Shown piece after piece: positions 38,870 through 47,318 of a stretch of 64,000 nt of DNA. Each line of letters begins with the position of its first letter. The stretch's first letter is position 1. Both the position numbers and the translations under genes were made by a program. The notes below the pieces were generated by a model. It worked only from the letters and a program-made list of their open reading frames with translations. It was not told where the DNA came from and did not search any database. The DNA is from an uncultured Synechococcales cyanobacterium (lineage in GTDB: Bacteria; Cyanobacteriota; Cyanobacteriia; Thermosynechococcales; Thermosynechococcaceae), in assembly GCA_902806435.1 (NCBI GenBank), contig CADCWO010000002.1, forward strand, positions 1-64,000, in the 5' to 3' direction.

Positions 38870-39174
38870 TGCCGCATCACCATATTGTTCTGATGAAGTT
38901 TAAGCCGCAAGTTACTCCAGAACAAATTACTGAGCTATTACAACTTCTGGCTGAGCTGCAACATCTGATTCCAGGAATTACTAGCTTCTCTGGGGGACCA
39001 AACACTAGCCCAGAGGAATTGCATCAGGGCTACACCCACGGATTTTTAATCACATTTGGAAGCGCTGCCGCGAGAGATGCTTACCTGCCCCACCCAAAAC
39101 ACGAGCGCGTCAAAGCTCAACTTTCACCCTGCCTAGACGGTGTCCTGGTATTTGATTGGGAAGCTGGGTTTTGA
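38869..39174 (+). CDS. Dabb-domain (stress-responsive A/B barrel) protein
   Basis: 101 residues forming one alpha/beta-barrel half (HHIVLMKFKPQVTPEQITEL; LITFGSAAARDAYLPHPKHE). Dabb proteins are small dimeric ferredoxin-like barrels, often stress-associated; some are enzymes. The ATG shares its A with the stop of the M14 peptidase, so the two are translated together. Confidence 0.92.
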   Translation: MPHHHIVLMKFKPQVTPEQITELLQLLAELQHLIPGITSFSGGPNTSPEELHQGYTHGFLITFGSAAARDAYLPHPKHERVKAQLSPCLDGVLVFDWEAGF

Positions 39175-39559
39175 ATTTAGTATAGGTAAAGAAGTCTACT
39201 GTACATCACCCACCCGGGGCCGGGCAGGCTGAAAGTAAAGTCGATAAGTTCCCCGCTCCGTATAAACCTGGGTTTCCATAACTCACCCGGAGACGGGCGG
39301 GCTGAAAGATTGCTCTTTCGCTTCCAGCCGCTAATCGTTTATGAACGTTTCCATAACCTCAACGAACAAAGGCGATCCGCCGAGAGAGATCACGAACTAT
39401 ATCAAACACCGTTGGAGATAACTTTAGGAGGCTGAGTTATACCAATGAAGTAAACCAGTAATTAATAGTGTCTAGTACCCTGCGGAGTCTAAGCTTTTAT
39501 CCAGATTCAGAGCCTTATACTTTTCGAGGATGTCTCTTTTCCTGGTAGACAGCACCCTG
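39175..39559. other. Intergenic region with repeats
   Basis: 385 bases between the Dabb and peroxiredoxin-like genes. It contains a 25-bp direct repeat pair (separately listed) and two copies of a TTTCCATAAC word (about 39273 and 39348). No gene recognised. Confidence 0.5.
39211..39308. repeat. Pair of 25-bp GC-rich direct repeats
   Basis: Copies at 39211-39235 and 39284-39308, both CACCCGGNGNCGGGCNGGCTGAAAG, differing at three positions with a 73-base offset. Each contains the palindromic core CCCGG/CCGGG or close to it. They lie 40 bases after the Dabb stop. Confidence 0.75.
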
Positions 39560-40384
39560 ATGAATTCATATACCTTTCTGAACCAGACTGAGCGCCAACG
39601 AGTCAGTGATGGAGCCGTTGTACCCATCTTGAGTGGTTGCAAGTCAGCTCCTCGGCAACTGGTGTTACTTTGGTCGCAGTTGGGAGATTTTGACAGCCTT
39701 GAATATGCTTGGTGGTTACAGCGGGAGGGCCAGCGGCTGCAAACCGAAGGTGTGGTCATCCGAGTTATTGGCATTGGCAACCTTGCCTCCGGCCAGCGTT
39801 TCTGTGCCTATACTGGCTTCCCGGCAGACTGGTTGTTTGTTGATCCAGCAGCAGAATTGCACCACATGCTTAACCTGTATCCAGGGCTGTCCCTCAAGAT
39901 ACCTCCTTTATCTGCGACTCAGAATGCTTGGCTCAATTTGCTACTCATGTGTGCTGGGATCGGTAGCCCTGGCACGCTCACTGAGGTATTTCGCGGCTAT
40001 CGAGGCGATCGCCAAGCACCTCAGTTAATCGCTGATGAAGAAACGGTCCAGGCAGGGCCTCTGCCAGCCCTCAAGGGTTCATTCTTTAAGTTGGCAGGGG
40101 GTAAAGGCTTTCAACGTCCTTTTGAACTGGCAACCTTGCGCCTGCGGAACATGTTAGAAGTCCTAGGTCATTGGAGAACCTATGTCCCAAATTCTGCCTA
40201 TCTGACACAGCGGGGAGCCACTTTTCTGTTTAATGCCCAGGGAGACTTACTCTATGAACACCGCGATCGAGCTATCCTTGGCTTTGCTTCGGATATGAGC
40301 AATCCCTTATCATTCCTTTCACACCTCACCTCTGAGGAAAAAATTAATAATTGCCTTGGCATCAAGAGGAACAGCAGGTGCTGA
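39560..40384 (+). CDS. AhpC/TSA (peroxiredoxin-like) family protein
   Basis: 274 residues from the ATG at 39560; an ATG ten codons upstream (39530) is possible but sits directly against GAGG. The protein starts NSYTFLNQTERQRVSDGAV and contains LVLLWSQLGDFDSLEYAWWL, a pattern I associate with a cyanobacterial peroxiredoxin-like group. The expected active-site Cys motif of classical AhpC (FTFVCPTE) is not visible, so peroxidase activity is doubtful. Several Cys residues exist (in LSGCKSAP, RFCAYTGF and MCAGIGSP). Function unknown. Confidence 0.65.
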   Translation: MNSYTFLNQTERQRVSDGAVVPILSGCKSAPRQLVLLWSQLGDFDSLEYAWWLQREGQRLQTEGVVIRVIGIGNLASGQRFCAYTGFPADWLFVDPAAELHHMLNLYPGLSLKIPPLSATQNAWLNLLLMCAGIGSPGTLTEVFRGYRGDRQAPQLIADEETVQAGPLPALKGSFFKLAGGKGFQRPFELATLRLRNMLEVLGHWRTYVPNSAYLTQRGATFLFNAQGDLLYEHRDRAILGFASDMSNPLSFLSHLTSEEKINNCLGIKRNSRC

Positions 40385-40417
40385 AGACAGCAAGATATTG
40401 AAAAGGAGCGTGAGCCA

Positions 40418-40963
40418 ATGGTACCGATCCCTCAGCCTCTTGTTCTGACCCTCAAGCTGGATCAAACGACCTTCAACCTATTTGACGAGCTGCGCCAGCA
40501 GCACTTTCCACCTGAGAAAAACTTCCTGCCCGCCCATGTCACACTCTTTCATGCGCTACCTGGTGAGCATGAATCGGATATCCGGCAGACTCTTCAAACA
40601 CGTTGTGCGCAGGTTCAAAGGTTATCTCTCCATTTCCCAACACCACGCTTTTTAGGCAGAGGAGTTGCGGTGGACGTTTACTGTCCTGAGCTAGCCCAGT
40701 TACAAAATCACTTGGCAGTAGGTTGGAGCACATGGCTTAGCCGGCAAGACCAGCAGGGCTACCGACCACACATCACGATTCAAAACAAAGTTGCATCGGA
40801 TGAAGCCCGACAGTTGTATGAGCAACTCCTAAATGGGTGGAGGCCCTTCAATGGCTATGGAGAAGGATTGCTGCTCTGGTACTACAAGGGTGGACCATGG
40901 GCATTGGCAGATGAGGTTCTATTTACCACTAAACCAGAGCGACCATTACCTAGTGGTTCCTAA
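40418..40963 (+). CDS. 2H phosphoesterase (LigT/2'-5' RNA ligase-like)
   Basis: 181 residues. The two HxT motifs that define the 2H superfamily are present: H40 in PAHVTLFH and H118 in RPHITIQ. These enzymes open 2',3'-cyclic phosphates or similar diesters in RNA or nucleotides. ATG at 40418 with AAAAGGAG upstream. It follows the peroxiredoxin-like gene by 33 bases and may be co-transcribed. Confidence 0.88.
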   Translation: MVPIPQPLVLTLKLDQTTFNLFDELRQQHFPPEKNFLPAHVTLFHALPGEHESDIRQTLQTRCAQVQRLSLHFPTPRFLGRGVAVDVYCPELAQLQNHLAVGWSTWLSRQDQQGYRPHITIQNKVASDEARQLYEQLLNGWRPFNGYGEGLLLWYYKGGPWALADEVLFTTKPERPLPSGS

Positions 40964-41116
40964 CTCGAACTAATGAAGCTTCACAGTAGTTTCTTTTATA
41001 TAAGTATTACCATCAGTCCCAAAAATGTCGGTTACCCTCAAAAACCTACTAGAAGAGTGGAGCTCGACCATCCTACCTTCACCTGAGCCGGCACCCAGTC
41101 AGGATAGATTGAAAAA

Positions 41117-41145
41117 CTTCAGCATGGTTTTTCATCATGCTGAAG
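41117..41145 (-). terminator. Rho-independent terminator on the minus strand
   Basis: A perfect 10-bp stem CTTCAGCATG (41117-41126) with CATGCTGAAG (41136-41145) and a nine-base loop. Read on the minus strand it is followed by TTTTT (41116-41112). It lies 28 bases after the stop of a small minus-strand ORF. Confidence 0.88.
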
Positions 41146-41173
41146 CCAAATCCCACGCTAGGCTGAGCCAGAC

Positions 41174-41311
41174 CTACCCTTGGGAGCAATGACAATGATC
41201 TCGAACTTGCGCTTGCTCATAGGCAAGCTTAATGCGCTGACCCTGTCCAATACTCAGATCTAGACACAGCGAAGCATGACTAGCTATATCGACCAGTTCG
41301 AAGCAATACAT
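41174..41311 (-). CDS. Small ORF with strong ribosome-binding site
   Basis: 45 codons, ATG at 41309-41311 preceded by AAAGGAG with about eight bases spacing, and followed 28 bases after its stop by a strong rho-independent terminator. This combination suggests a real small gene. The product starts MYCFELVDIASHASLCLDL and ends RDHCHCSQG; it is soluble and has five cysteines, two of them in HCHC. No family recognised. Confidence 0.55.
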   Translation of the reverse strand: MYCFELVDIASHASLCLDLSIGQGQRIKLAYEQAQVRDHCHCSQG

Positions 41312-41480
41312 TATTCAACTCCTTTCGTAACTTCCCGAAAGGTGGGAGGTCTAACCAATGCTCCCCGTTGTTGACACCCAAAATTTAGCTAAAACCATCC
41401 AACGTTACCCAAGTTTAATCAGAACTGACTTAGGGCGACCTCTAATTTGAAAGCCTTGGAAGCCTGAAACTCTTTTGGAT

Positions 41481-41561
41481 GCGGACGAAAGGACTTGAAC
41501 CTTCACATCTTTCGATACTAGAACCTAAATCTAGCGCGTCTGCCAATTCCGCCACGTCCGC
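41481..41561 (-). tRNA. tRNA-Leu (anticodon UAG)
   Basis: 81 nt on the minus strand. Acceptor stem GCGGACG/CGTCCGC, D-arm GGCGGAATTGGCAGAC, anticodon stem CTAGA/TCTAG with loop TTTAGGT (anticodon TAG), a short variable arm, and T-arm with GGTTCAAGTCC. CCA is not encoded. It reads CUA/CUN leucine codons. Confidence 0.97.
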
Positions 41562-41648
41562 AGGGGTTAGCCTAAACATAATAGCACTGGACAAACTGAT
41601 CGTTCCAGCAGGGACTAAATCTGAGCCCAAGTTATCAGAATGCTGCTC

Positions 41649-42824
41649 TTATTGAAGTTTACGTTTCCCTAAGATGAGTCCAAAGATACCCATCAACAAC
41701 AGACCTAGATTGGTAGCAGGTTCTGGTACTGAAGCAACTTCTTGGGCCGAGGCAGTAAGAGCAGTTGCAGGAGGAACAGTTGCACTAGTCATAGAAGCGG
41801 TGAGAGTATCAACACGGTTCCAGCCAATCACATCGAATAGTCGCAGATCATTCTCTAAAATCTGTTGTTGTTCACCGTAGTTGCTGCGCGGATCCATTAT
41901 GCCAAGACTTGCAAGTTGTTCCTGGAGATGGCTTGCCTGGTAGCCATCCCCCTTAGAGCCTGTAGAAAAATTGGCAATTTTTGTCACTCCGCCGTCAATA
42001 GAAAAGTACTGATCACACCCTGTTGATGCTGAACACTGTGCTGTGAGATCAATAACGCCCTTACCCAGCGCCACACTACGATTAGAAAAGCGAAATAAAT
42101 CCATCATGCTGGCATGATAAGTATCTTCTGACAAAGAGCCGCTAGAGCTCTCAAGCAAATCTACACCACTGGTAAAGCCTAGAATGTGACCAAGTTCATG
42201 GGTTGCTGTACCCGTAAGGTCAACCGCGTCTGTGGTAATTCCATCACCAGGTTGATAATCCCAGCGGGTTTGACTGTTGAGCCTGATCAGTCCATCACTG
42301 CCGCTGTAATTAGAAAGCAAACCCACAGCCTTGGCATTGGCAGTTGTAAGGTCAATTAGTGTGTTGTTCGTGCTGCCATTATTGTCAAAGTAGGGGGTGG
42401 TACTACCAGAACCAGCCGGATTGTTGGTGCTGTAGTTCGTGAGTAAGTTGAATGTCGGACCAGCTTGAAGATTGCTAAACGCAGTAGAATCATCCGTCGA
42501 AGTAACTTGATTCTGGAGATTAGTCCGGATTGAATTGTAAGGCTCAGCGTAGTACATAGCACTGGTCGAACCAGTCGTGCCGGTTGCTAATGAACTGGTA
42601 CCAATGTCCACATTAACAGTCACATCATCAACGAACTTCGATGACCACAGATTACCAGCAGCAGTAAATCCACTGATCACTTCAGTTGGAGTGCCAGGTG
42701 CCGCACTAAAGTTGAAGGTTAGCGCCTGGGCCACCCTGCTCCTGCTACTAGCTTCTGTTGCCAGTCCGAAGGCAACCAATGTCAGTGAGGTTAAATAACG
42801 GACACGAGAGGCAGTAACAGTCAC
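41649..42824 (-). CDS. NF038122-type secreted metalloprotease with PEP-CTERM
   Basis: 391 residues. Signal peptide at the N-terminus (to about residue 35), a zincin motif THELGHILGF (H209, E210, H213), a possible Met-turn IMDPRSNYG, and a C-terminal VPEPATNLGLLLMGIFGLILGKRK, which is the PEP-CTERM sorting signal (VPEP, hydrophobic span, basic tail). Such proteins are exported and processed by exosortase. The start is a GTG at 42822-42824 with a weak ribosome-binding site; no ATG is available before the signal peptide. Target unknown. Confidence 0.85.
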   Translation of the reverse strand: MTVTASRVRYLTSLTLVAFGLATEASSRSRVAQALTFNFSAAPGTPTEVISGFTAAGNLWSSKFVDDVTVNVDIGTSSLATGTTGSTSAMYYAEPYNSIRTNLQNQVTSTDDSTAFSNLQAGPTFNLLTNYSTNNPAGSGSTTPYFDNNGSTNNTLIDLTTANAKAVGLLSNYSGSDGLIRLNSQTRWDYQPGDGITTDAVDLTGTATHELGHILGFTSGVDLLESSSGSLSEDTYHASMMDLFRFSNRSVALGKGVIDLTAQCSASTGCDQYFSIDGGVTKIANFSTGSKGDGYQASHLQEQLASLGIMDPRSNYGEQQQILENDLRLFDVIGWNRVDTLTASMTSATVPPATALTASAQEVASVPEPATNLGLLLMGIFGLILGKRKLQ

Positions 42825-43097
42825 GACGGGTTATGCATTTACTTAAGGGAAAACATTTTACGTGGTACCTGGGCTGCCTAAGTGACGCTGTCAAGCCTCA
42901 CCCATTTTAATTGGGCGCCCATGGTTACAGAAGATTCTAATCGCCCTCCAACTGAATTTTCCAACCAAAAATTTAAGTTTCAAAAGTAAGCTAGCTGAAT
43001 CATCATTCCTTTGCTCAACCGGTTCGATGTCTGAATTATGTCTGAATAAGGATGCGAATATAGTTTTTGAATCAAGTAGCACCCTGCTTGCGGAATT

Positions 43098-46000
43098 CTA
43101 GGCGCTGAAATACTTTGCCTGGGGGTGATAAGTAATGATCGCTGTGGTGGATTGCTCAGGATAGAGTTGTTCACTGTCATCCATAGAGAGGCCAATGCGA
43201 TCGCTTTGCAGTAACTCAAGAAGGGTATATTGATCTTCAAGATTTGGGCAAGCCGGGTAGCCAAAGCTATAGCGGCTCCCTGGATAGCGCTGGGCCAGGA
43301 TGCCACGGATGTTGTCCGGTTCTTCCTTTATCAATCCTAATTCCCGGCGAATGCGAGCGTGTACCCACTCCGCCAAAGCTTCCGCCATTTGAACTGCGAA
43401 TCCGTGAAAGTAAAGGTAGTCAGTGTACTGGTGAGCCTCGAATAGCTTTTTCGCGTATTCAGTAGCAATATCACCCATCGTTACCGCCTGCATTGGGAAG
43501 ACATCAACCTGGCCGGAGGCTTGGGAAGCGTAGAAGTCAGCAATACACAGGCGGCGGAGGGAACGCTGGCGGGGAAACACGAAGGTTGCAACTGGCTTTA
43601 ATTGCGCAGGTAAAGTGGTATGGTCCAGCACTTGCGGGTCGCACAGGTGGAGGCTGTTTCCTTCCGACTGACAGGGAAAATAACCATAGATCGCCTGTGG
43701 GTGTAAGAGGTTTTGTTCGACAACCCGCTGCTTCAACTGCTCTAAGACTGGGTAGACTTTTTGCCTCAGAAAGGCGTCGTACTCTTCCCGTGATTGTTCG
43801 CGCGGCTTGCGAAACTGCCATTGCCCAGCAATTAAGGCCTGTAAATCCAAATACCCAAAGACTTCTTCTAGGGGAATATCTGCAGGTTCTAGCACCTGGG
43901 TGCCCCAGAAGGGGGGGGTGGGACGAGCAATATCAACAGCGATCGCCTCGGAAGGCCGGGTATCTGCGTCAGGAGAACCGGCTGCCACCTCAGGAGCTTG
44001 CATTCCTTGCGGTGATTCTATCAACTCCTGGTAGCCATCTTCCTGTTTCACCTTTATAGCCGGCACAGCCGTCCCATTCAGAAATCCCTGAGTATCATTC
44101 CACTGATTCTGAGCCTTGGCAGGCATCAGCTTGTCCATAAAGTGGAGGTCAGAGAAAGCATCCTTGCCGTAAACCACCTGGCCCTGGTAGGTATTTTGGC
44201 AGTCCTCGTGGACAAACTTTGAGGTCAAGGCGGCACCCCCCAAAATCACGGGGGCGGTAATCCCGCGATCATTAAATACCTGTAAGTTCTCTTTCATGAA
44301 AGCAGTAGATTTGACTAGCAGTCCACTCATCGCAATGCAGTCCGCCTGGTGCTCTTCGTAGGCGGCAATAATATTGTCTACGGGTTGCTTAATCCCCAGG
44401 TTGACCACCTTGTAACCGTTGTTGGAGAGAATAATATCCACCAGGTTTTTACCAATGTCGTGGACATCCCCCTTTACGGTTGCAATTACCACGGTCCCCT
44501 TGGCTCCGCCTGCATCTTCTTTGTCCATCAAGGGCTCCAAGTAAGCCACTGCCGCTTTCATCGTTTCTGCCGATTGCAGGACAAAAGGCAGTTGCATCTG
44601 TCCCGAACCAAAAAGCTCTCCCACCACTTTCATGCCATCCAGCAGGAAAGTATTGATAATTTCCAGTGGTGGGTACTGCTGCAAAGCCTTCTTAAGCTGC
44701 TCCTCTAGACCAATCCTCTCCCCGTCAATGATGTGGCGTTTTAAGCGTTCTTCTACGGGTAAGTTTACATCCCCACTGGTATCGCGTTTTGTGGTTGCCC
44801 CCTCAAACAATGTGGTCAGTTCCGTCAGAGGATCGTAGATACACACCTCCCCTTCAAACCGGCGTTCGTCAAAAATTAATTGGCGGCAAACTTGCTGGTG
44901 GTCTTCTTCAATGCGTACCAGGGGCAAGATCTTACTGGCACTGACAATGGCCGCATCCATTCCCGCGGCCATTGCCAGGTGAAGAAACACTGAATTGAGC
45001 ACTACCCGTGCTGCCGGGTTCAAGCCAAAAGAAACGTTGGAAACCCCCAACACAACATGGCATTCTGGGAGTTCCGCCCGAATTCGGCGAATTGCTTCAA
45101 TTGAGGCGCGGCCATTAGCTCGGTCCTCTTCAATTCCTGTAGATATCGGTAGCGCCAAGGGGTCAAAGAATATTTCCTGGGGAGGAATACCATACTCCAC
45201 CGCTTGACGGTAGGCCCGCTGAGCGATCTCGAACTTTCTTTCCGCTGTTCGCGCCATCCCTTCTTCATCAATCGTCCCAATCACTACCCCAGCTCCATAA
45301 GTTCGAGCTAGCTCCAGTACCTTCAGGAAACGGGCTTCCCCATCTTCGTAGTTAGTAGAGTTGAGTAGGCACTTGCCTCCCGCCACCTTCAGCCCTGCCT
45401 CCATCTTTTCCCACTCTGTGGAGTCAAGCATCAGGGGCAGTGTCACATTTGTAACCAAGCGCAACACAAGTTCGTGCATATCCCGCACACCATCGCGCCC
45501 CACATAGTCCACATTGACATCCAAGACGTGAGCCCCTTCACGCACCTGAGCCTTCGCCAGGGCAACTAGGCCATCCCAATCTTCCGCGTTCAGTAGGTCC
45601 CGGCACTTTTTAGAGCCGCTGGCATTGAGACGTTCCCCAATAATTAAAAAGGAGTTGTCCTGATCGTAGGGTTGAGCACTGTAGATCGAAGCTGCAGCAG
45701 GCTCAAACGCAGGGTGCCGCTCTTTCGGCTTCAGAGTTGAGGCAATTTCTGCCAGCTGTTGAATGTGGTCTGGCCGGGTACCACAACATCCCCCAATCAC
45801 CTGCACCCCTAAGTCTTCGACAAATCTGCTCAGTGCCAGCCGTAGCTCCATCGGCTTCAGCTTGTAGTGAGCGTGGCCGCCAACGTTTTCTGGCAGACCC
45901 GCGTTAGGAATACAGGAAATCACAAACGGCGAGTGCTCTGACAGGTAGCGAATATGTTCCGCCATCTGGTCTGGACCAGTGGCACAGTTGAGGCCCAAGA

Positions 46001-46667
46001 CATCAATCGGGTAGGGCTGCAAAATTGTCAGCACAGCGCTAATTTCGGAACCGATTAGCATTGTGCCTTGCTGTTCTATTGTTACCGAAACCATCAGCGG
46101 ACGGCGTTCCCCTTTGCGGTGAAATACCTCCTCAATCCCATTCAAGGCTGCTTTGATTTGCAGCACATCCTGGCAGGTTTCAACCGTAAACAGGTCTACC
46201 CCACCGTCGTACAGCCCCTCTGCCTGCTCAACATAAGCAGCTGTTAAGGTGTCATAGTCAATGTGGCCTAGGGTTGGTAGTTTGGTTCCGGGACCGATAG
46301 ATCCAGCCACAAATCTAGGTTTATCTGGTGTGGAAAATTCTGCTGCCAGTTGTCTGGCTAATTCCGCCGCTTGTTTATTTAAGGCGTAAGCTTGCTCTGC
46401 CAGGTCATATTCTGCTAGGACAATCGATGTGCCACCGAAGGTATCGGTTTCAATTACATCTGCTCCAGCAGTCAGAAAGTCACGGTGGACCTTTGCCACT
46501 GCTTCCGGTTTAGTTTGAACTAAATACTCGTTACAGCCTTCGTACTCTGCTCCACCAAAATCCTCTGCCGTCAAGTTTTGCATTTGCAGCGAGGTACCCA
46601 TTGCCCCATCGAATACAATCACGGGGCGATCAAGCTGATGGAGGTGAGCCAGAAAGGAGTGCGTCAT
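43098..46667 (-). CDS. metH: Cobalamin-dependent methionine synthase MetH
   Basis: 1189 residues. Modules in order: homocysteine-binding domain with the zinc site GGCCGT (about residues 297-302), pterin/methyl-THF-binding domain (about 340-600), B12-binding domain with [10 protein letters not shown] (His that ligates cobalt), and a C-terminal SAM-dependent activation domain (about 960-1189). It methylates homocysteine to methionine. ATG at 46665-46667. No cobalamin or SAM riboswitch signature was recognised upstream on the minus strand. Confidence 0.97.
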   Translation of the reverse strand: MTHSFLAHLHQLDRPVIVFDGAMGTSLQMQNLTAEDFGGAEYEGCNEYLVQTKPEAVAKVHRDFLTAGADVIETDTFGGTSIVLAEYDLAEQAYALNKQAAELARQLAAEFSTPDKPRFVAGSIGPGTKLPTLGHIDYDTLTAAYVEQAEGLYDGGVDLFTVETCQDVLQIKAALNGIEEVFHRKGERRPLMVSVTIEQQGTMLIGSEISAVLTILQPYPIDVLGLNCATGPDQMAEHIRYLSEHSPFVISCIPNAGLPENVGGHAHYKLKPMELRLALSRFVEDLGVQVIGGCCGTRPDHIQQLAEIASTLKPKERHPAFEPAAASIYSAQPYDQDNSFLIIGERLNASGSKKCRDLLNAEDWDGLVALAKAQVREGAHVLDVNVDYVGRDGVRDMHELVLRLVTNVTLPLMLDSTEWEKMEAGLKVAGGKCLLNSTNYEDGEARFLKVLELARTYGAGVVIGTIDEEGMARTAERKFEIAQRAYRQAVEYGIPPQEIFFDPLALPISTGIEEDRANGRASIEAIRRIRAELPECHVVLGVSNVSFGLNPAARVVLNSVFLHLAMAAGMDAAIVSASKILPLVRIEEDHQQVCRQLIFDERRFEGEVCIYDPLTELTTLFEGATTKRDTSGDVNLPVEERLKRHIIDGERIGLEEQLKKALQQYPPLEIINTFLLDGMKVVGELFGSGQMQLPFVLQSAETMKAAVAYLEPLMDKEDAGGAKGTVVIATVKGDVHDIGKNLVDIILSNNGYKVVNLGIKQPVDNIIAAYEEHQADCIAMSGLLVKSTAFMKENLQVFNDRGITAPVILGGAALTSKFVHEDCQNTYQGQVVYGKDAFSDLHFMDKLMPAKAQNQWNDTQGFLNGTAVPAIKVKQEDGYQELIESPQGMQAPEVAAGSPDADTRPSEAIAVDIARPTPPFWGTQVLEPADIPLEEVFGYLDLQALIAGQWQFRKPREQSREEYDAFLRQKVYPVLEQLKQRVVEQNLLHPQAIYGYFPCQSEGNSLHLCDPQVLDHTTLPAQLKPVATFVFPRQRSLRRLCIADFYASQASGQVDVFPMQAVTMGDIATEYAKKLFEAHQYTDYLYFHGFAVQMAEALAEWVHARIRRELGLIKEEPDNIRGILAQRYPGSRYSFGYPACPNLEDQYTLLELLQSDRIGLSMDDSEQLYPEQSTTAIITYHPQAKYFSA

Positions 46668-47318
46668 AGAGTTAAGCAGTGCGTCGTCAACAGCTTTAAT
46701 TCACTGGGTAAAAGCTTGGGACTTTGATTCTCAATTTAATCTATTTTAAATAGCCATTAGGTGTGGGAGAGTGATTAGCCAAGCTTGACTAGATAAACTT
46801 ACCCAAAAATTCTTATGGTGACGCTGTATTGCATGCCTCATTGGACGACAACTAATCCAGATGACAACTGTCGTTGGGTTAATCAGCTGCGCTTAAACCT
46901 CTAGGCTAGAGACGTTAATCGTTTATACACTCCGCATCGGTTCCATGGCTGCCAAATCCCTGTCTCAGGACGAGTACTGGTTAACCGAAAAATCTTGTTA
47001 GAATGGCGCAGTAGGTTTTTCTGCGACGTTGGTGACTGCCAATAACGTTTTTTGATCTATAAGCTGACAAACGGGAACTGAAAAGTTTTGGTGGCAGTAA
47101 ACCAGGCATGTACCTGGAAACTTTAAATCAAAGCTAGGGGTTCCCACCTGGGTAATCCAGGTCAAAAACTGAGGTAAGACGGCGTCGCGGGAACTTACAT
47201 GGCTTTATAAATTCCCTTGCTTTTTTGGAGTAGGGGAATTTTTATGTTCTTTTCTAGCTTGTTACTAGAGCACCTTGGTAGATTAGAGCGATAGTCAGCC
47301 CATCCTGGAGGAGTTGCC
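46668..47318. other. Long intergenic region between metH and a radical SAM gene
   Basis: 651 bases. The left part has no recognised gene. The right part (about 47000-47170) contains several adjacent hairpins and is listed separately as a possible structured RNA leader. Promoters of metH (minus) and the radical SAM gene (plus) should both be here. Confidence 0.5.
47001..47170 (+). ncRNA. Possible structured leader RNA upstream of the TIGR03960 gene
   Basis: A -10-like TAGAAT (46999-47004) is followed by hairpin CGCAG/CTGCG (47007-47011 with 47021-47025). Next come arms ACGTTGG/CCAATAACGT followed by TTTTTT (ending near 47053), a terminator-like element. Then GGTGG and CCACC enclose CCAGG/CCTGG and CTTT/AAAG hairpins, followed by CTGG-GTAAT-CCAG. 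This may be a leader or a small RNA. No known riboswitch consensus was matched. Confidence 0.35.

Noticed and set aside
46668-47318. Cobalamin or SAM riboswitch upstream of metH
   Set aside because: No B12-box or SAM-box signature was recognised on the minus strand; the folded region is on the plus strand facing the other gene.
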